Below, piece by piece: positions 6,369 to 13,651 of a stretch of 35,806 nt of DNA (position 1 is the stretch's first letter; every line of letters starts with the position of its first letter). The notes beneath the pieces were generated by a model, which saw only the letters and a program-made list of their open reading frames with translations, was not told the DNA's origin and did not search any database. Source of the stretch: Bacteroidales bacterium (GTDB taxonomy: Bacteria > Bacteroidota > Bacteroidia > Bacteroidales > UBA932); contig JAGCDF010000073.1 in NCBI GenBank assembly GCA_017651225.1, positions 1 to 35,806 on the forward strand. The letters are read 5' to 3'. The position numbers and the translations under genes were made by a program.

Positions 6369-7445
6369 CTAGGATTTGGGTTTGTCAACGACCTCGAAAT
6401 CGAAGCGCAGCGGAGAGTAGGTCGGGATCGCGTGGCCGGAGCCCTTGGCGGCGTATCCCCAGTCGGAGATGAAAATGGCGGAGCCTTTCTCGTGCGGGTG
6501 CATCTGGTCGAGACCGAAGGAGAAGCCGGTGATCACGCTGGAGCTGGAACTGGACCCGGCCGTACGCATCGTGATGTCCTTGTAGGTTTCGTCCGTATTG
6601 TACCAGTCGATGGCGCAGGGACCGTAGGTTCTCGAGGCGGAGTAGATGCCGTAGAACTTGGCCGTGTCGGCGATGCTGGTGTCGAACACCGAGCCGTCCA
6701 GCCGGCGGCCGATGTAGTTGATATAGATCGTCGTATCGCTCTTGAACTTCTCCGTGGAGGACGGCGCGCCGGTCTGGAAATAATAGAAACCGAGCTTGAC
6801 GGAATCCTTGACGCTGCTGCCGGGGAAATTGCGCGCGACATAACGGCCGACCGAGTCGATCTGCCATTTCTGGATGTCGGGGATGACTTCCTCCAGCTTG
6901 ATCTCGTAGATCAGCGGCGTGCTGCCGGCGACCTTCTTCTCGTAGTCCTCTGCGGTGCTGTAGAGGATCGGGGCGCCGCTGCTGGAGTCGTAGCCCAGCA
7001 GCCAGCCGGGGATGGCGACCGTGCGGCGGCCGCCGACGCTCATCTGTGCGACGGACTCCTCCACGCCGGCGACCTGTCCGTAGGCGCCGCGGGCCCAGAC
7101 GATCGGACCGTAGTAGGGATTACTGCTCTCGTTCGTCGTATAGTAGCCGATCTGCTTGGACAGATCCTCGTCCGTAGTGCCCTGGACCGTACCGCTCAGC
7201 GAGCGGATCGTATAGCTGACGCGCACGAAGGGGTTGCTCTCCGGCGTGCCGGCGGCGGCGCCCGTGCCCGGCGTGTCGCTCAGGATGTAGGCGCCCAGGC
7301 TGGTGCGGACCGCATGGGGATGGTACACCTGCACCCAGGATTCAAAAAAACGCTTGTTGTCGTCGTTCGTGCCCGCCTTCGGGGTCTTGGCGCAGCCGGC
7401 CAGCACGAGCGCAGCCAAACTCAAATATAGGATGGTTTTCTTCAT
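6369..7445 (-). CDS. FKBP-type peptidyl-prolyl isomerase lipoprotein, two domains
   Basis: The 358-residue protein begins with a lipoprotein signal (MKKTILYLSLAALVLAGC, acylated Cys18), so it should be membrane-anchored and face the periplasm. A first FKBP-like region spans roughly residues 75-190 (VRVSYTIRSLSG, then QMSVGGRRTVAIPGWLLGY). A second spans about 235-355 (TTIYINYIGRRLDGSVFDTS, then GFSFGLDQMHPHEKGSAIFISDWGYA and a C-terminal YSPLRFDFEVV). FKBPs catalyse cis-trans isomerisation of prolyl bonds and assist folding of exported proteins. A serine-rich insertion (SSSSS) sits before the second GFSFGL segment. It lies 7 nt after the DHH gene. Confidence 0.9.
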   Translation of the reverse strand: MKKTILYLSLAALVLAGCAKTPKAGTNDDNKRFFESWVQVYHPHAVRTSLGAYILSDTPGTGAAAGTPESNPFVRVSYTIRSLSGTVQGTTDEDLSKQIGYYTTNESSNPYYGPIVWARGAYGQVAGVEESVAQMSVGGRRTVAIPGWLLGYDSSSGAPILYSTAEDYEKKVAGSTPLIYEIKLEEVIPDIQKWQIDSVGRYVARNFPGSSVKDSVKLGFYYFQTGAPSSTEKFKSDTTIYINYIGRRLDGSVFDTSIADTAKFYGIYSASRTYGPCAIDWYNTDETYKDITMRTAGSSSSSSVITGFSFGLDQMHPHEKGSAIFISDWGYAAKGSGHAIPTYSPLRFDFEVVDKPKS

Positions 7446-7452
7446 AATCGGT

Positions 7453-8493
7453 TCATTGATTCCGCATAAATCGTGCCGTTACGTCAGAGACGTAGCGCTC
7501 CGCCTCGGCCGGGGTGGAAATGTCCTGCGGGAAGTGCAGCTTCCCGCCCGCCGCCTGCTCGTGGCCGCCGCCGTGGAAGACATCGGTGGCCAGCCGGTTG
7601 GCGGACACGCCCGCCTTGGAGCGGATGGACACGCGGAAGTGTCCCTCGTCCTCGCGCAGCAGCACGCTGATGCGCACGCTGCCGATGGCCAGGGGCATGT
7701 TGACGAAGCCTTCGGACTCGCCCTCCCGCAGCTCGTAACGCTTCAGGAATGCCTTGTCCAGGATGATATAGGCCACCCCGTCCGGACGGACGACCATGCG
7801 CTCGGAAAGGGCGGCGCCCATGGCGCGGAGGCGGTTCTCTCGGTGGCTCTGATACAGGTGCTCCAGCAGCGCTTCCCGGTCCACGCCCGCGGACAGCAGC
7901 AGGGAGGCCATCTGCAGGGTGGTGGGGAAGACGGAGTTGGCGAAGTTGTTCGTATCCGTGGTCATGCCCGTCATCAGGGCGTTCAGCACCTGGATCGGCA
8001 GCTTGCCCGCTTCGCCGACACCCGGCAGGGCGAGCAGCACCCAGAAGAGCAGCTCGCAGGTGGAGGAAACGTCCATCTCGCTGAATGTCAGGTCGAAAGA
8101 GGCGAGGTCGGGATGCAGATGATGATCGATCAGCACCTTGCGGATCTTGGCGCCTGCCAGGACGGGTGCGAGCGCTTCCGTGCGGCTGAACGTGTTTATG
8201 TCCAGGGCGACGATCAGGTCGCTGCCGGCAATCCAGGCCCGCGCGGCGTCCGGCTCCCGGGCGGCGTTGATCCAGCCGTCTGCGGGGAGCATGAAATCGA
8301 GCGATGTCTGATGCGCGTCCGGCAGCAGCAGGCAGGCATCCACGCCCCTGCACTGTCGAAGGTAGGTCATCAGGGCGATGCCGCTCCCGAGCGCATCCCC
8401 GTCGGGATGCGTATGGACGGCGATGGAAACGCGCTTCGCGGCCGCGAAGGTGGCATCCAGCTCCAGGATATCGGTCGGTACAAGTGCTTGCAT
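7453..8493 (-). CDS. DHH family phosphoesterase (NrnA-like oligoribonuclease/pAp phosphatase)
   Basis: The 346-residue protein has the DHH-DHHA1 layout: an N-terminal DHH domain with HTHPDGDALGSGIAL, LIVALDINTFSRTE and VLIDHHLHPD supplying the metal ligands, and a C-terminal DHHA1 domain with the substrate-binding GGGHEQAAGG. NrnA-like members degrade short RNA oligonucleotides and dephosphorylate 3'-phosphoadenosine 5'-phosphate in the cytoplasm. ATG 8493 was chosen; an in-frame TTG at 8502 is also possible. It is first in a four-gene minus-strand operon, with a TAnnTTTG motif 20 nt upstream. Confidence 0.9.
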   Translation of the reverse strand: MQALVPTDILELDATFAAAKRVSIAVHTHPDGDALGSGIALMTYLRQCRGVDACLLLPDAHQTSLDFMLPADGWINAAREPDAARAWIAGSDLIVALDINTFSRTEALAPVLAGAKIRKVLIDHHLHPDLASFDLTFSEMDVSSTCELLFWVLLALPGVGEAGKLPIQVLNALMTGMTTDTNNFANSVFPTTLQMASLLLSAGVDREALLEHLYQSHRENRLRAMGAALSERMVVRPDGVAYIILDKAFLKRYELREGESEGFVNMPLAIGSVRISVLLREDEGHFRVSIRSKAGVSANRLATDVFHGGGHEQAAGGKLHFPQDISTPAEAERYVSDVTARFMRNQ

Positions 8494-8512
8494 GTCTTCC
8501 AAAAAAACTGTG

Positions 8513-8520
8513 CAAATTTA
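8513..8520 (-). promoter_or_regulatory. -7 promoter element for the DHH-FKBP-MATE-kinase operon
   Basis: TAAATTTG on the minus strand matches TAnnTTTG. Transcription would begin near 8507, about 13 nt before the ATG at 8493. No clear -33 TTTG was found. Confidence 0.5.
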
Positions 8521-8552
8521 ATAAGAATATTGCATTTGATAAATCAATTTCA

Positions 8553-8560
8553 TAACTTTG
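8553..8560 (+). promoter_or_regulatory. -7 promoter element for the 8597-10289 operon
   Basis: TAACTTTG matches TAnnTTTG, about 37 nt upstream of the ATG at 8597. A TTTG at 8535-8538 is only 14 nt away, too short for a normal -33 spacing. Confidence 0.5.
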
Positions 8561-8596
8561 TGGGACTTTGGATATCAAATAAAATTAACCCATACA

Positions 8597-9298
8597 ATGA
8601 ACAAAGCAACTAAAATTATCATCGAGATCGCCCTGCTGGCGCTCATCTGCGGCCTTGTTTATGTGCTGTACAGCAACATCATGAAGCCGGTCAACTTCAA
8701 CAAAGAGAAGGAAACCCGGCAGGCTGTCGCCGTGCAGCGTCTGAAGGACATCCGTACCCTGCAGGTCGCCTTCAAGTCCGTCACCGGCAAGTTCAATTCC
8801 TCGATTGACTCCCTCAAGCAGTTCTACGAGGGTGGCCAGATGGAGATCGTGATGCAGATCGGTTCCATGGACGACTCCCTCGCCGTGATGAACACCGAGG
8901 CCATCAAGAAGGCCAACAAGAAGCTCAAGCCCGAGCAGCTGACCGCGAAGCTCCAGGAGGCTTATGCCGCCGGCCAGAAGGTCGTGTTCTCCACCGTGAC
9001 CAAGGTCCCGGTGCGCGACACCCTCTTCAACAACCGTCCCGACTTCTGCATCGACTCCCTCAAATATATCCCGTTCTCCGGTAAGGAGGCCATCCAGATG
9101 GAGTCCGCGATCAAGATGGTGTCCGGTGTGCCCGTGCCCCTCTTCGAGGCCCGCATCCCCTGGAAGTCCCTCCTCAAGGGTATGGACCGCCAGCTGATCA
9201 TCAACCTGAACGCCGAGAGCCGCGACCTCAACCGCTACGAAGGTCTCCAGGTTGGTTCCGTCACCGCCCCGAACAACAACGCAGGTAACTGGGAGTAG
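8597..9298 (+). CDS. conserved membrane-anchored protein of unknown function
   Basis: The family is not recognised with confidence. The 233-residue protein has one N-terminal membrane segment (about residues 6-25, IIIEIALLALICGLVYVLY) and a soluble, presumably periplasmic remainder. The segment just after the membrane (VQRLKDIRTLQVAFKSVTGKF) resembles the amphipathic helix of pseudopilins, where a long helix is followed by an 'AY..x.G.Y'-like motif, but there is no prepilin peptidase site, so this is only an architectural likeness. ATG 8597 was chosen because the upstream 13 codons cross the promoter. It overlaps the next gene by 1 nt (the G of TAG begins GTG), so the two are translationally coupled, with rsmD third. 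Confidence 0.75.
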   Translation: MNKATKIIIEIALLALICGLVYVLYSNIMKPVNFNKEKETRQAVAVQRLKDIRTLQVAFKSVTGKFNSSIDSLKQFYEGGQMEIVMQIGSMDDSLAVMNTEAIKKANKKLKPEQLTAKLQEAYAAGQKVVFSTVTKVPVRDTLFNNRPDFCIDSLKYIPFSGKEAIQMESAIKMVSGVPVPLFEARIPWKSLLKGMDRQLIINLNAESRDLNRYEGLQVGSVTAPNNNAGNWE

Positions 9299-9759
9299 TG
9301 TTTACGCTCGTTCCCGCCCGTTTCTTTGACCCTGCGACGGCGCGTCAGGCGCTGGCCGAAGTGGCCGACTTGAAGGAAGGGGACGTCGTCGAGCACCTCA
9401 ACATTCCGCAATATGATGCTGTCCTCGTCTATACGTTAGGCGAGGACAGCGTCGTTGTGGACGGCAAGCCCGAAATCTACAAGCTGCTGATGCAGCTCCC
9501 CGACTGCCCGGAGTACAACAAGATTCTCTGCAGTCTCGCCGAAGACCATCTTTTCCTGGCCATCGCCCAGGGCGGCAACCTGAAGCTGGCCAACAGTTTT
9601 CCGGTCCAGGACTTCACCACGGCCGAATACTACATCTTCCTGTCGCTGAAGTCGCTCCAGGTAAACCCCGTGATCTCCACGATCTGCTGGCGGAGCCCGC
9701 TGGACGCCGAGGACGAGATGTCCCTGTACCGCTACTTCAAGGCCGTCATCAACCTATGA
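9298..9759 (+). CDS. DUF3822 family protein, short form
   Basis: The 153-residue protein resembles the C-terminal half of the Bacteroidota DUF3822 family, whose members are usually about 250-280 residues. Recognisable parts are FTLVPARFFDPATAR at the start, YNKILCSLAEDHLFLAIAQGGNLKLAN, DFTTAEYYIFLSLKSLQVNP and the C-terminal EDEMSLYRYFKAV. Function is unknown. The GTG start overlaps the stop of the preceding gene, and its own stop overlaps the rsmD start by 4 nt (ATGA). The N-terminal half is missing here, and the upstream frame is occupied by an unrelated protein. Confidence 0.75.
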   Translation: MFTLVPARFFDPATARQALAEVADLKEGDVVEHLNIPQYDAVLVYTLGEDSVVVDGKPEIYKLLMQLPDCPEYNKILCSLAEDHLFLAIAQGGNLKLANSFPVQDFTTAEYYIFLSLKSLQVNPVISTICWRSPLDAEDEMSLYRYFKAVINL

Positions 9760-10289
9760 GGATCATCGGCGGCCGCCTGAAAGGCAAACCCATCCAGCCC
9801 CCCATGGGCTATGGCGCCAGGCCCACCACGGATTTCGCCCGGGAGGGCCTGTTCAATATCCTGAACAACGAATACGAATTCGAAGACCTGCAGGTGCTCG
9901 ACCTCTTCGGCGGCACCGGCGCCGTGTCGTACGAATTCGCCTCGCGCGGCGCGCGGCGCGTGTATTGTGTGGAGATGAACCGCGACCACGCGGCCTTCAT
10001 CCGCCGCGAAGCCGCCCGGCTCGGCCTGCCGGCCGTGACAGCCGTCCACGACAACGTCTTCGACTTCCTGCCCATCTGCCGCGAGAAGTTCGACCTCATC
10101 TTCGCCGATCCGCCCTATGCGCTGGAGGGGCTGGACACCCTCCCCGACAAGGTGCTGGGCCGGGACCTGCTCCACCCGGGCTGCTATTTCATCCTGGAGC
10201 ACGGCGATGAGTATTCCTTCACCGACCACCCGAATTTCAAGAAGGAAAAGACCTATGGGCGCGTCCATTTCTCCTTTTTTGAAAAATAA
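9756..10289 (+). CDS. rsmD: 16S rRNA (guanine(966)-N(2))-methyltransferase
   Basis: The 177-residue protein is a class I SAM-dependent methyltransferase that methylates G966 of 16S rRNA in the 30S subunit. It starts MRIIGGRLKGKPI, the family signature, followed by RPTTDFAREGLFNIL. The SAM-binding loop is VLDLFGGTGAVSYEFASRGA (residues 47-66) and the catalytic ADPPY is at 117-121. Length is normal. The start overlaps the DUF3822 stop (ATGA), so it is co-translated. A hairpin follows at once. Confidence 0.95.
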   Translation: MRIIGGRLKGKPIQPPMGYGARPTTDFAREGLFNILNNEYEFEDLQVLDLFGGTGAVSYEFASRGARRVYCVEMNRDHAAFIRREAARLGLPAVTAVHDNVFDFLPICREKFDLIFADPPYALEGLDTLPDKVLGRDLLHPGCYFILEHGDEYSFTDHPNFKKEKTYGRVHFSFFEK

Positions 10290-10324
10290 ACGAACCGCTT
10301 TGCAACAATCCGGTTCGTTTTGCG
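10290..10324 (+). terminator. Rho-independent terminator of the rsmD operon
   Basis: ACGAACCG (10290-10297) pairs perfectly with CGGTTCGT (10311-10318) across a 13-nt loop and is followed by a T-rich run (TTTTGCGTT). It begins immediately after the rsmD stop and ends about 30 nt before the sigma-factor gene. Confidence 0.75.
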
Positions 10325-10347
10325 TTATATAGACAGAGCAAGCAAAA

Positions 10348-10860
10348 ATGACACGACAGGAGATCACGGAATTCTACCAGGAGCACCACCGGCGGCTGTA
10401 CAACATCAGCCTGCGGATCCTCCGGGATTCCGACGAGGCGGAAGAGGTGATGCAGGACACGATCCTGAAGTTCGTCTCCACGCCGGGAAGCTTCTCCTCG
10501 CCCGAGCAGGTCTCGGCCTGGCTGGCTCGCACCTGCATCCGCGCTTCCATCGACCGGCTGCGCCGCCGCGAACGCCGCGAGGCTTTCCTGGAGGAATTCG
10601 CCCGGGAGGAAGCGGACCGCGAGGAGCCTTGTCATCCTGAGCAAAGCGAAGGATCTCCCGCTCTCCCGTCCGTCAGCGAAGTCAAGGCCGCGATGGAGCG
10701 CCTGCCCGAGCCTTACGGCCTGATCCTGGACCTCGTGCTCATCGAGGGGCTGGACTACGGCGAGATCGCCGAGCTGACCGGCCGGAAAGAGACGACGCTT
10801 CGCTCCCTGTACTCCCGCGGACGGAGCAAACTGGTTGACATGCTGAATCCTAAGATATGA
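10348..10860 (+). CDS. RNA polymerase sigma-70 family factor (ECF type) with an in-frame repeat insertion
   Basis: The 170-residue protein has sigma region 2 at about residues 8-75 (FYQEHHRRLYNISLRILRDSDEAEEVMQDTILKF, then WLARTCIRASIDRLRRRERR) and region 4 at about 108-165 (LPEPYGLILDLVLIEGLDYGEIAELTGRKETTLRSLYSRGRSKL). It is an extracytoplasmic-function type sigma factor. The linker between the two regions (residues 95-104, CHPEQSEGSP) is the in-frame translation of a dispersed palindromic repeat at 10631-10657. The stop overlaps the next gene by 4 nt (ATGA). The operon layout (sigma factor, membrane protein, surface protein) suggests an envelope-stress regulon. No TAnnTTTG promoter lies before it, so it may be autoregulated. 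Confidence 0.92.
   Translation: MTRQEITEFYQEHHRRLYNISLRILRDSDEAEEVMQDTILKFVSTPGSFSSPEQVSAWLARTCIRASIDRLRRRERREAFLEEFAREEADREEPCHPEQSEGSPALPSVSEVKAAMERLPEPYGLILDLVLIEGLDYGEIAELTGRKETTLRSLYSRGRSKLVDMLNPKI
10631..10657. repeat. dispersed palindromic repeat inserted in the sigma-factor linker
   Basis: The segment starting GTCATCCTGAGC and ending AGCGAAGGATCTC has terminal arms ATCCT/AGGAT and corresponds to a short intergenic repeat I know from many bacterial genomes, read in frame as HPEQSEGS. Here it is 27 nt, a multiple of three, and leaves the reading frame intact. Confidence 0.8.
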
Positions 10861-11336
10861 ACAATTTGGAGAAATACATCCGCGCCCACGCGGCGGAATT
10901 CGACACGGCGGAGCCCGCCGGCGGCCACGAGGCGCGTTTCCTCGCCCGCCTGGAAGCCACTCCGCTTAGCCCGACCCCTGCAAGAGGCCGAAAGATCGGT
11001 TTCCGCATCGCCCTCCGCAATGCTTTCGCACGGTACGCCTGGATCCCCGCTGTCGCAGTGGCCTGCGCCGCCGCTCTGCTGGTGCTGCGCCCCGGCGACC
11101 CGCTCCACGGCCTGTTCAGCAGCCCGGAGGCCGTCTACGTGGCCTACATGGACGAAGTGGCCGACCTCTACCGCGAGCTTCCGATGCAGGACGAAGCCCT
11201 GCGCGAGATTACGGAGGAGGCCGAGTCCCTCTTCGAGCAGATGCCCGAAGGTCTGTCCGACCGGCAGCGCTCCCGCATCCTGCAGAATCATTACGGCGAA
11301 CTGCTCGCCGCAGCCCGACAACTCAAAAAATACTGA
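10857..11336 (+). CDS. putative anti-sigma factor, single-pass membrane protein
   Basis: The 159-residue protein has a soluble N-terminus of about 58 residues, one membrane segment at about residues 62-78 (AWIPAVAVACAAALLVL) and an acidic C-terminal part that would face the periplasm (PEAVYVAYMDEVADLY onward). The zinc-finger HxxxCxxC motif of many anti-sigma factors is absent. Its role is inferred from the context: it overlaps the sigma gene by 4 nt and is translationally coupled, the usual arrangement for a sigma/anti-sigma pair. A simple membrane protein of unknown function is the alternative. Confidence 0.65.
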   Translation: MNNLEKYIRAHAAEFDTAEPAGGHEARFLARLEATPLSPTPARGRKIGFRIALRNAFARYAWIPAVAVACAAALLVLRPGDPLHGLFSSPEAVYVAYMDEVADLYRELPMQDEALREITEEAESLFEQMPEGLSDRQRSRILQNHYGELLAAARQLKKY

Positions 11337-11340
11337 TAAA

Positions 11341-12264
11341 ATGAAAAAGTTCATCACCCTGCTTGCGACGGCCCTGCTTGCCGTCCTGCCCCTCTCCGCC
11401 CGGACGGTCGCCGATCCTGAACTCGGCGCCAAGAGCGAAACCAAGGAGTACAAACTCAACAACTTTACCGGCCTGGACGTCTCCTGGATCTACCAGGTCG
11501 AGCTCACCCAGGCGCCGCGCCACGCCGTGCGCGTGGAGGCCCCGGACTTCCTGATGCCCTTTGTGAGCGTCGAGGTCCGCAACGGCATCCTGGTGCTCGG
11601 CGTCGGTGACCTGCCGCGCGACATCCGCCGCCGCGTGGAAAACGGCGGCCGCAACCAGGTGCGCGTCTACGTGAGCATGCCGGACCTGACGGTCCTCCGC
11701 ATGTCCGGCGCGTCCAAGCTGACGGCCAAAGGCGACTTCTCCAGCCGCCGGGATTTCGAACTGAGACTCAGCGGCGCCACCAACGCCCAGGGCCTCTCCG
11801 TGCGAGCCTCCGGAGCTGATATCGAGACCTCCGGCGCCGCGAAATTCGACCTGGCAGGCAAATTCGACAAACTGTCCGTCCTGGGCTCCGGCAGCGTGAA
11901 CGGCACCATTGCCGCCGACGTCAAGACGGTCGAACTGCGTCTCTCCGGCGCGACCAAACTCTCCCTCAGCGGGAAATACAGCGACGTGACCCTGCGCGGC
12001 TCCGGCGCCGCCAACACCGAGCTCATCGGCTCCGTCGAGGACCTCGACGCCGAGTGCTCCGGCGCGGCCAAGCTGAGCGCCAACCAGGCCCCCGCCCGCC
12101 GCGCGAAGATCTTCTTCTCCGGCGCCGCCAACGGCATGATCGAGGTGCGCGACGAGCTGAGCGTCTCACTCTCCGGCGCTTCCAAGCTCAACTACCACCC
12201 GGGCCCCTCGCTCCGCATCAAGAACCAGTCCGTCTCCCGCGCCTCCACGCTCTCGAGCTATTAG
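11341..12264 (+). CDS. head GIN domain (DUF2807) surface protein
   Basis: The 307-residue protein has a signal peptide (MKKFITLLATALLAVLPLSA) and a body typical of the putative auto-transporter adhesin head GIN domain. This is a right-handed beta-helix-like repeat with recurring SGA triplets, such as LRMSGASKL, LRLSGATNA, ETSGAAKFDL, LRLSGATKL, LRGSGAANTE, AECSGAAKL, FFSGAANG and SLSGASKL. The first part FTGLDVSWIYQVELTQ is the family N-terminal motif. It is probably exported to the periplasm or cell surface. It lies 4 nt after the putative anti-sigma gene and is the likely output gene of that sigma operon. Confidence 0.88.
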   Translation: MKKFITLLATALLAVLPLSARTVADPELGAKSETKEYKLNNFTGLDVSWIYQVELTQAPRHAVRVEAPDFLMPFVSVEVRNGILVLGVGDLPRDIRRRVENGGRNQVRVYVSMPDLTVLRMSGASKLTAKGDFSSRRDFELRLSGATNAQGLSVRASGADIETSGAAKFDLAGKFDKLSVLGSGSVNGTIAADVKTVELRLSGATKLSLSGKYSDVTLRGSGAANTELIGSVEDLDAECSGAAKLSANQAPARRAKIFFSGAANGMIEVRDELSVSLSGASKLNYHPGPSLRIKNQSVSRASTLSSY

Positions 12265-12287
12265 ATTCCGGGCTTGACCCGGAATCT
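12263..12287. terminator. bidirectional terminator hairpin, a dispersed-repeat type
   Basis: AGATTCCGGG (12263-12272) and CCCGGAATCT (12278-12287) form a perfect 10-bp stem with a 5-nt loop. It overlaps the stop codon of the GIN gene and ends 1 nt before the stop codon of the convergent CoA-transferase gene, so it can end both transcripts. There is no T-run. The sequence matches a palindromic intergenic repeat seen in many bacteria. Confidence 0.6.
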
Positions 12288-12288
12288 C

Positions 12289-13590
12289 CTAGATGCTGAA
12301 ATTGTGGTAGTGCGGGCCGAAGCGCTCGAAGGCGGCGCGGTCCAGCATTTCCCGGTCGTCGGGGTGCGCGATGCCGATCATCAGCTTGGCGCGCTCCTGC
12401 AGGCTCTTGCCGTAGAGGTCCACGGCGCCGTACTCCGTCACGATCCAGTGCGCGTCCGCGCGGGGCGTGACCACGCCGGCGCCCGGATTCAGCTCCGCGA
12501 CGATCTTGTTCTTGCCCTTCAGCGTGCGTGACGCGAAGGCGGTGATGCTCTTGCCACCCTGCGACATCGTGGCGCCCTTGACGAATTCGAGCTGGCCGCC
12601 GGTGCCGCTGAAGATGCGCGTGCCGATGGAGTCGGCGCTGATTTGGCCGGTGAAGTCCACCTCCGTGGCGGAGTTGATGGCCTTCATGTGCGGGTTCTGG
12701 GCGATGACCCAGGGGTCGTTGGTGTATTTGATGTCGCGCATCAGCACGTTCGGGTTGTGGTCGATGAAGGAATAGACCTCCTGCGAGCCGAGCAGGAAGG
12801 AGGCCACGACCTTGCCCGTGTCGATCTTCTTGTTGGCGCCGTCGATCACGCCCGCCTTGATCAGGCGGAGCAGGCCGTCGGCGAACATCTCCGTGTGCAG
12901 GCCCAGGTGCTTGTGGCCGCCGAGCTGCGCCGCGAGGGCGTTCGGCAGGGCGCCGATGCCCATCTGGATGCAGTCGCCGTCCTCCACGAGCGCCGCGCAG
13001 TTCTTGCCGATCAGTACCTCGGTGGGCGTGGGCTCGGCGAACGCGGCCGTCACCAGCGGCGTGTCGTCCTGCACGAGGTAGTCGAACTGGTCCACGGACA
13101 GCAGGTCGCCATAAGCGAACGGCACGTTGGGATTCACCACGCCGATCACGACCTTCGCGCTCTCGACGGCCGCCACGGAGCAGTCCACGGAGGTGCCGAG
13201 GCTCACGCGGCCCTGCTCGTCCGGCAGGGACACGTTCACGAGGGCGGCGCCGAGGGGAATGTAGCCCTCGCGGTAGAGCTTCTGGCTCTCGCCCAGGTGC
13301 ACGGGCAGGTAGTCGGCGTAGCCGGCGTTCACGTTGGCGCGCACGTTCGGTCCGACGAAGAAGCCCTGCTCGAAGAAGATGCCTTCGTAGCGCGGCTCGC
13401 TGTACGGGGCGGGGCCTTCCGTGTGGAAATGGTGGAAGTGCAGGTCGCACACATCGCCCGCGTCGGCGCGTCGGCAGAGGGCCTGGATGAGGCAGTGCGG
13501 CACGCTGGCGACGCTGCTCAGGTGGACGTGGCAATGGGAGGGGATGTGGCTGACCGCCTCGTCGGCGGAAACGTATCGGATCGGCTTCAT
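12289..13590 (-). CDS. acetyl-CoA hydrolase/transferase family protein (carboxylate CoA-transferase)
   Basis: The 433-residue cytoplasmic enzyme belongs to the family with succinyl-CoA:acetate and 4-hydroxybutyrate CoA-transferases. These move CoA between carboxylic acids through a glutamyl-CoA intermediate. The likely catalytic Glu is in INSATEVDFTGQ, followed by GTGGQLEFVKGA and the C-terminal PRADAHWIVTEYGAVDLYGKS and IGIAHPDDREML, all family motifs. MKPIRYVSADEA at 13590 was chosen as the start because upstream codons run through the promoter and into mazG. With ackA-pta it gives the cell another acetyl-CoA/acetate exchange route. It is divergent from mazG. Confidence 0.92.
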   Translation of the reverse strand: MKPIRYVSADEAVSHIPSHCHVHLSSVASVPHCLIQALCRRADAGDVCDLHFHHFHTEGPAPYSEPRYEGIFFEQGFFVGPNVRANVNAGYADYLPVHLGESQKLYREGYIPLGAALVNVSLPDEQGRVSLGTSVDCSVAAVESAKVVIGVVNPNVPFAYGDLLSVDQFDYLVQDDTPLVTAAFAEPTPTEVLIGKNCAALVEDGDCIQMGIGALPNALAAQLGGHKHLGLHTEMFADGLLRLIKAGVIDGANKKIDTGKVVASFLLGSQEVYSFIDHNPNVLMRDIKYTNDPWVIAQNPHMKAINSATEVDFTGQISADSIGTRIFSGTGGQLEFVKGATMSQGGKSITAFASRTLKGKNKIVAELNPGAGVVTPRADAHWIVTEYGAVDLYGKSLQERAKLMIGIAHPDDREMLDRAAFERFGPHYHNFSI

Positions 13591-13605
13591 GTCGAAGATT
13601 ATTGT

Positions 13606-13613
13606 TATTTTTG
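13606..13613 (+). promoter_or_regulatory. -7 promoter element for mazG
   Basis: TATTTTTG matches TAnnTTTG and would start transcription near 13620, about 20 nt before the ATG at 13640. It lies back to back with the divergent promoter. Confidence 0.5.
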
Positions 13614-13619
13614 CAAGCG

Positions 13620-13651
13620 CAAATGTAGCAAATATTTCCATGCATACCAAA
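13620..13651 (-). promoter_or_regulatory. Promoter for the CoA-transferase gene
   Basis: On the minus strand TTTG (13651-13648) and TACATTTG (13627-13620) have a 20-nt spacer and match both Bacteroidota elements. The -33 box lies inside the first codons of mazG, so the two divergent promoters overlap. Confidence 0.65.

Noticed and set aside
4110-7430. A long open frame on the plus strand across the MATE and FKBP genes
   Set aside because: It runs through the terminator and hairpin D and is antisense to three good genes; no recognisable domain.
8597-9298. Type IV pilin or pseudopilin
   Set aside because: There is a single N-terminal helix and a pilin-like pattern after it, but no prepilin peptidase cleavage site and no secretion genes nearby.
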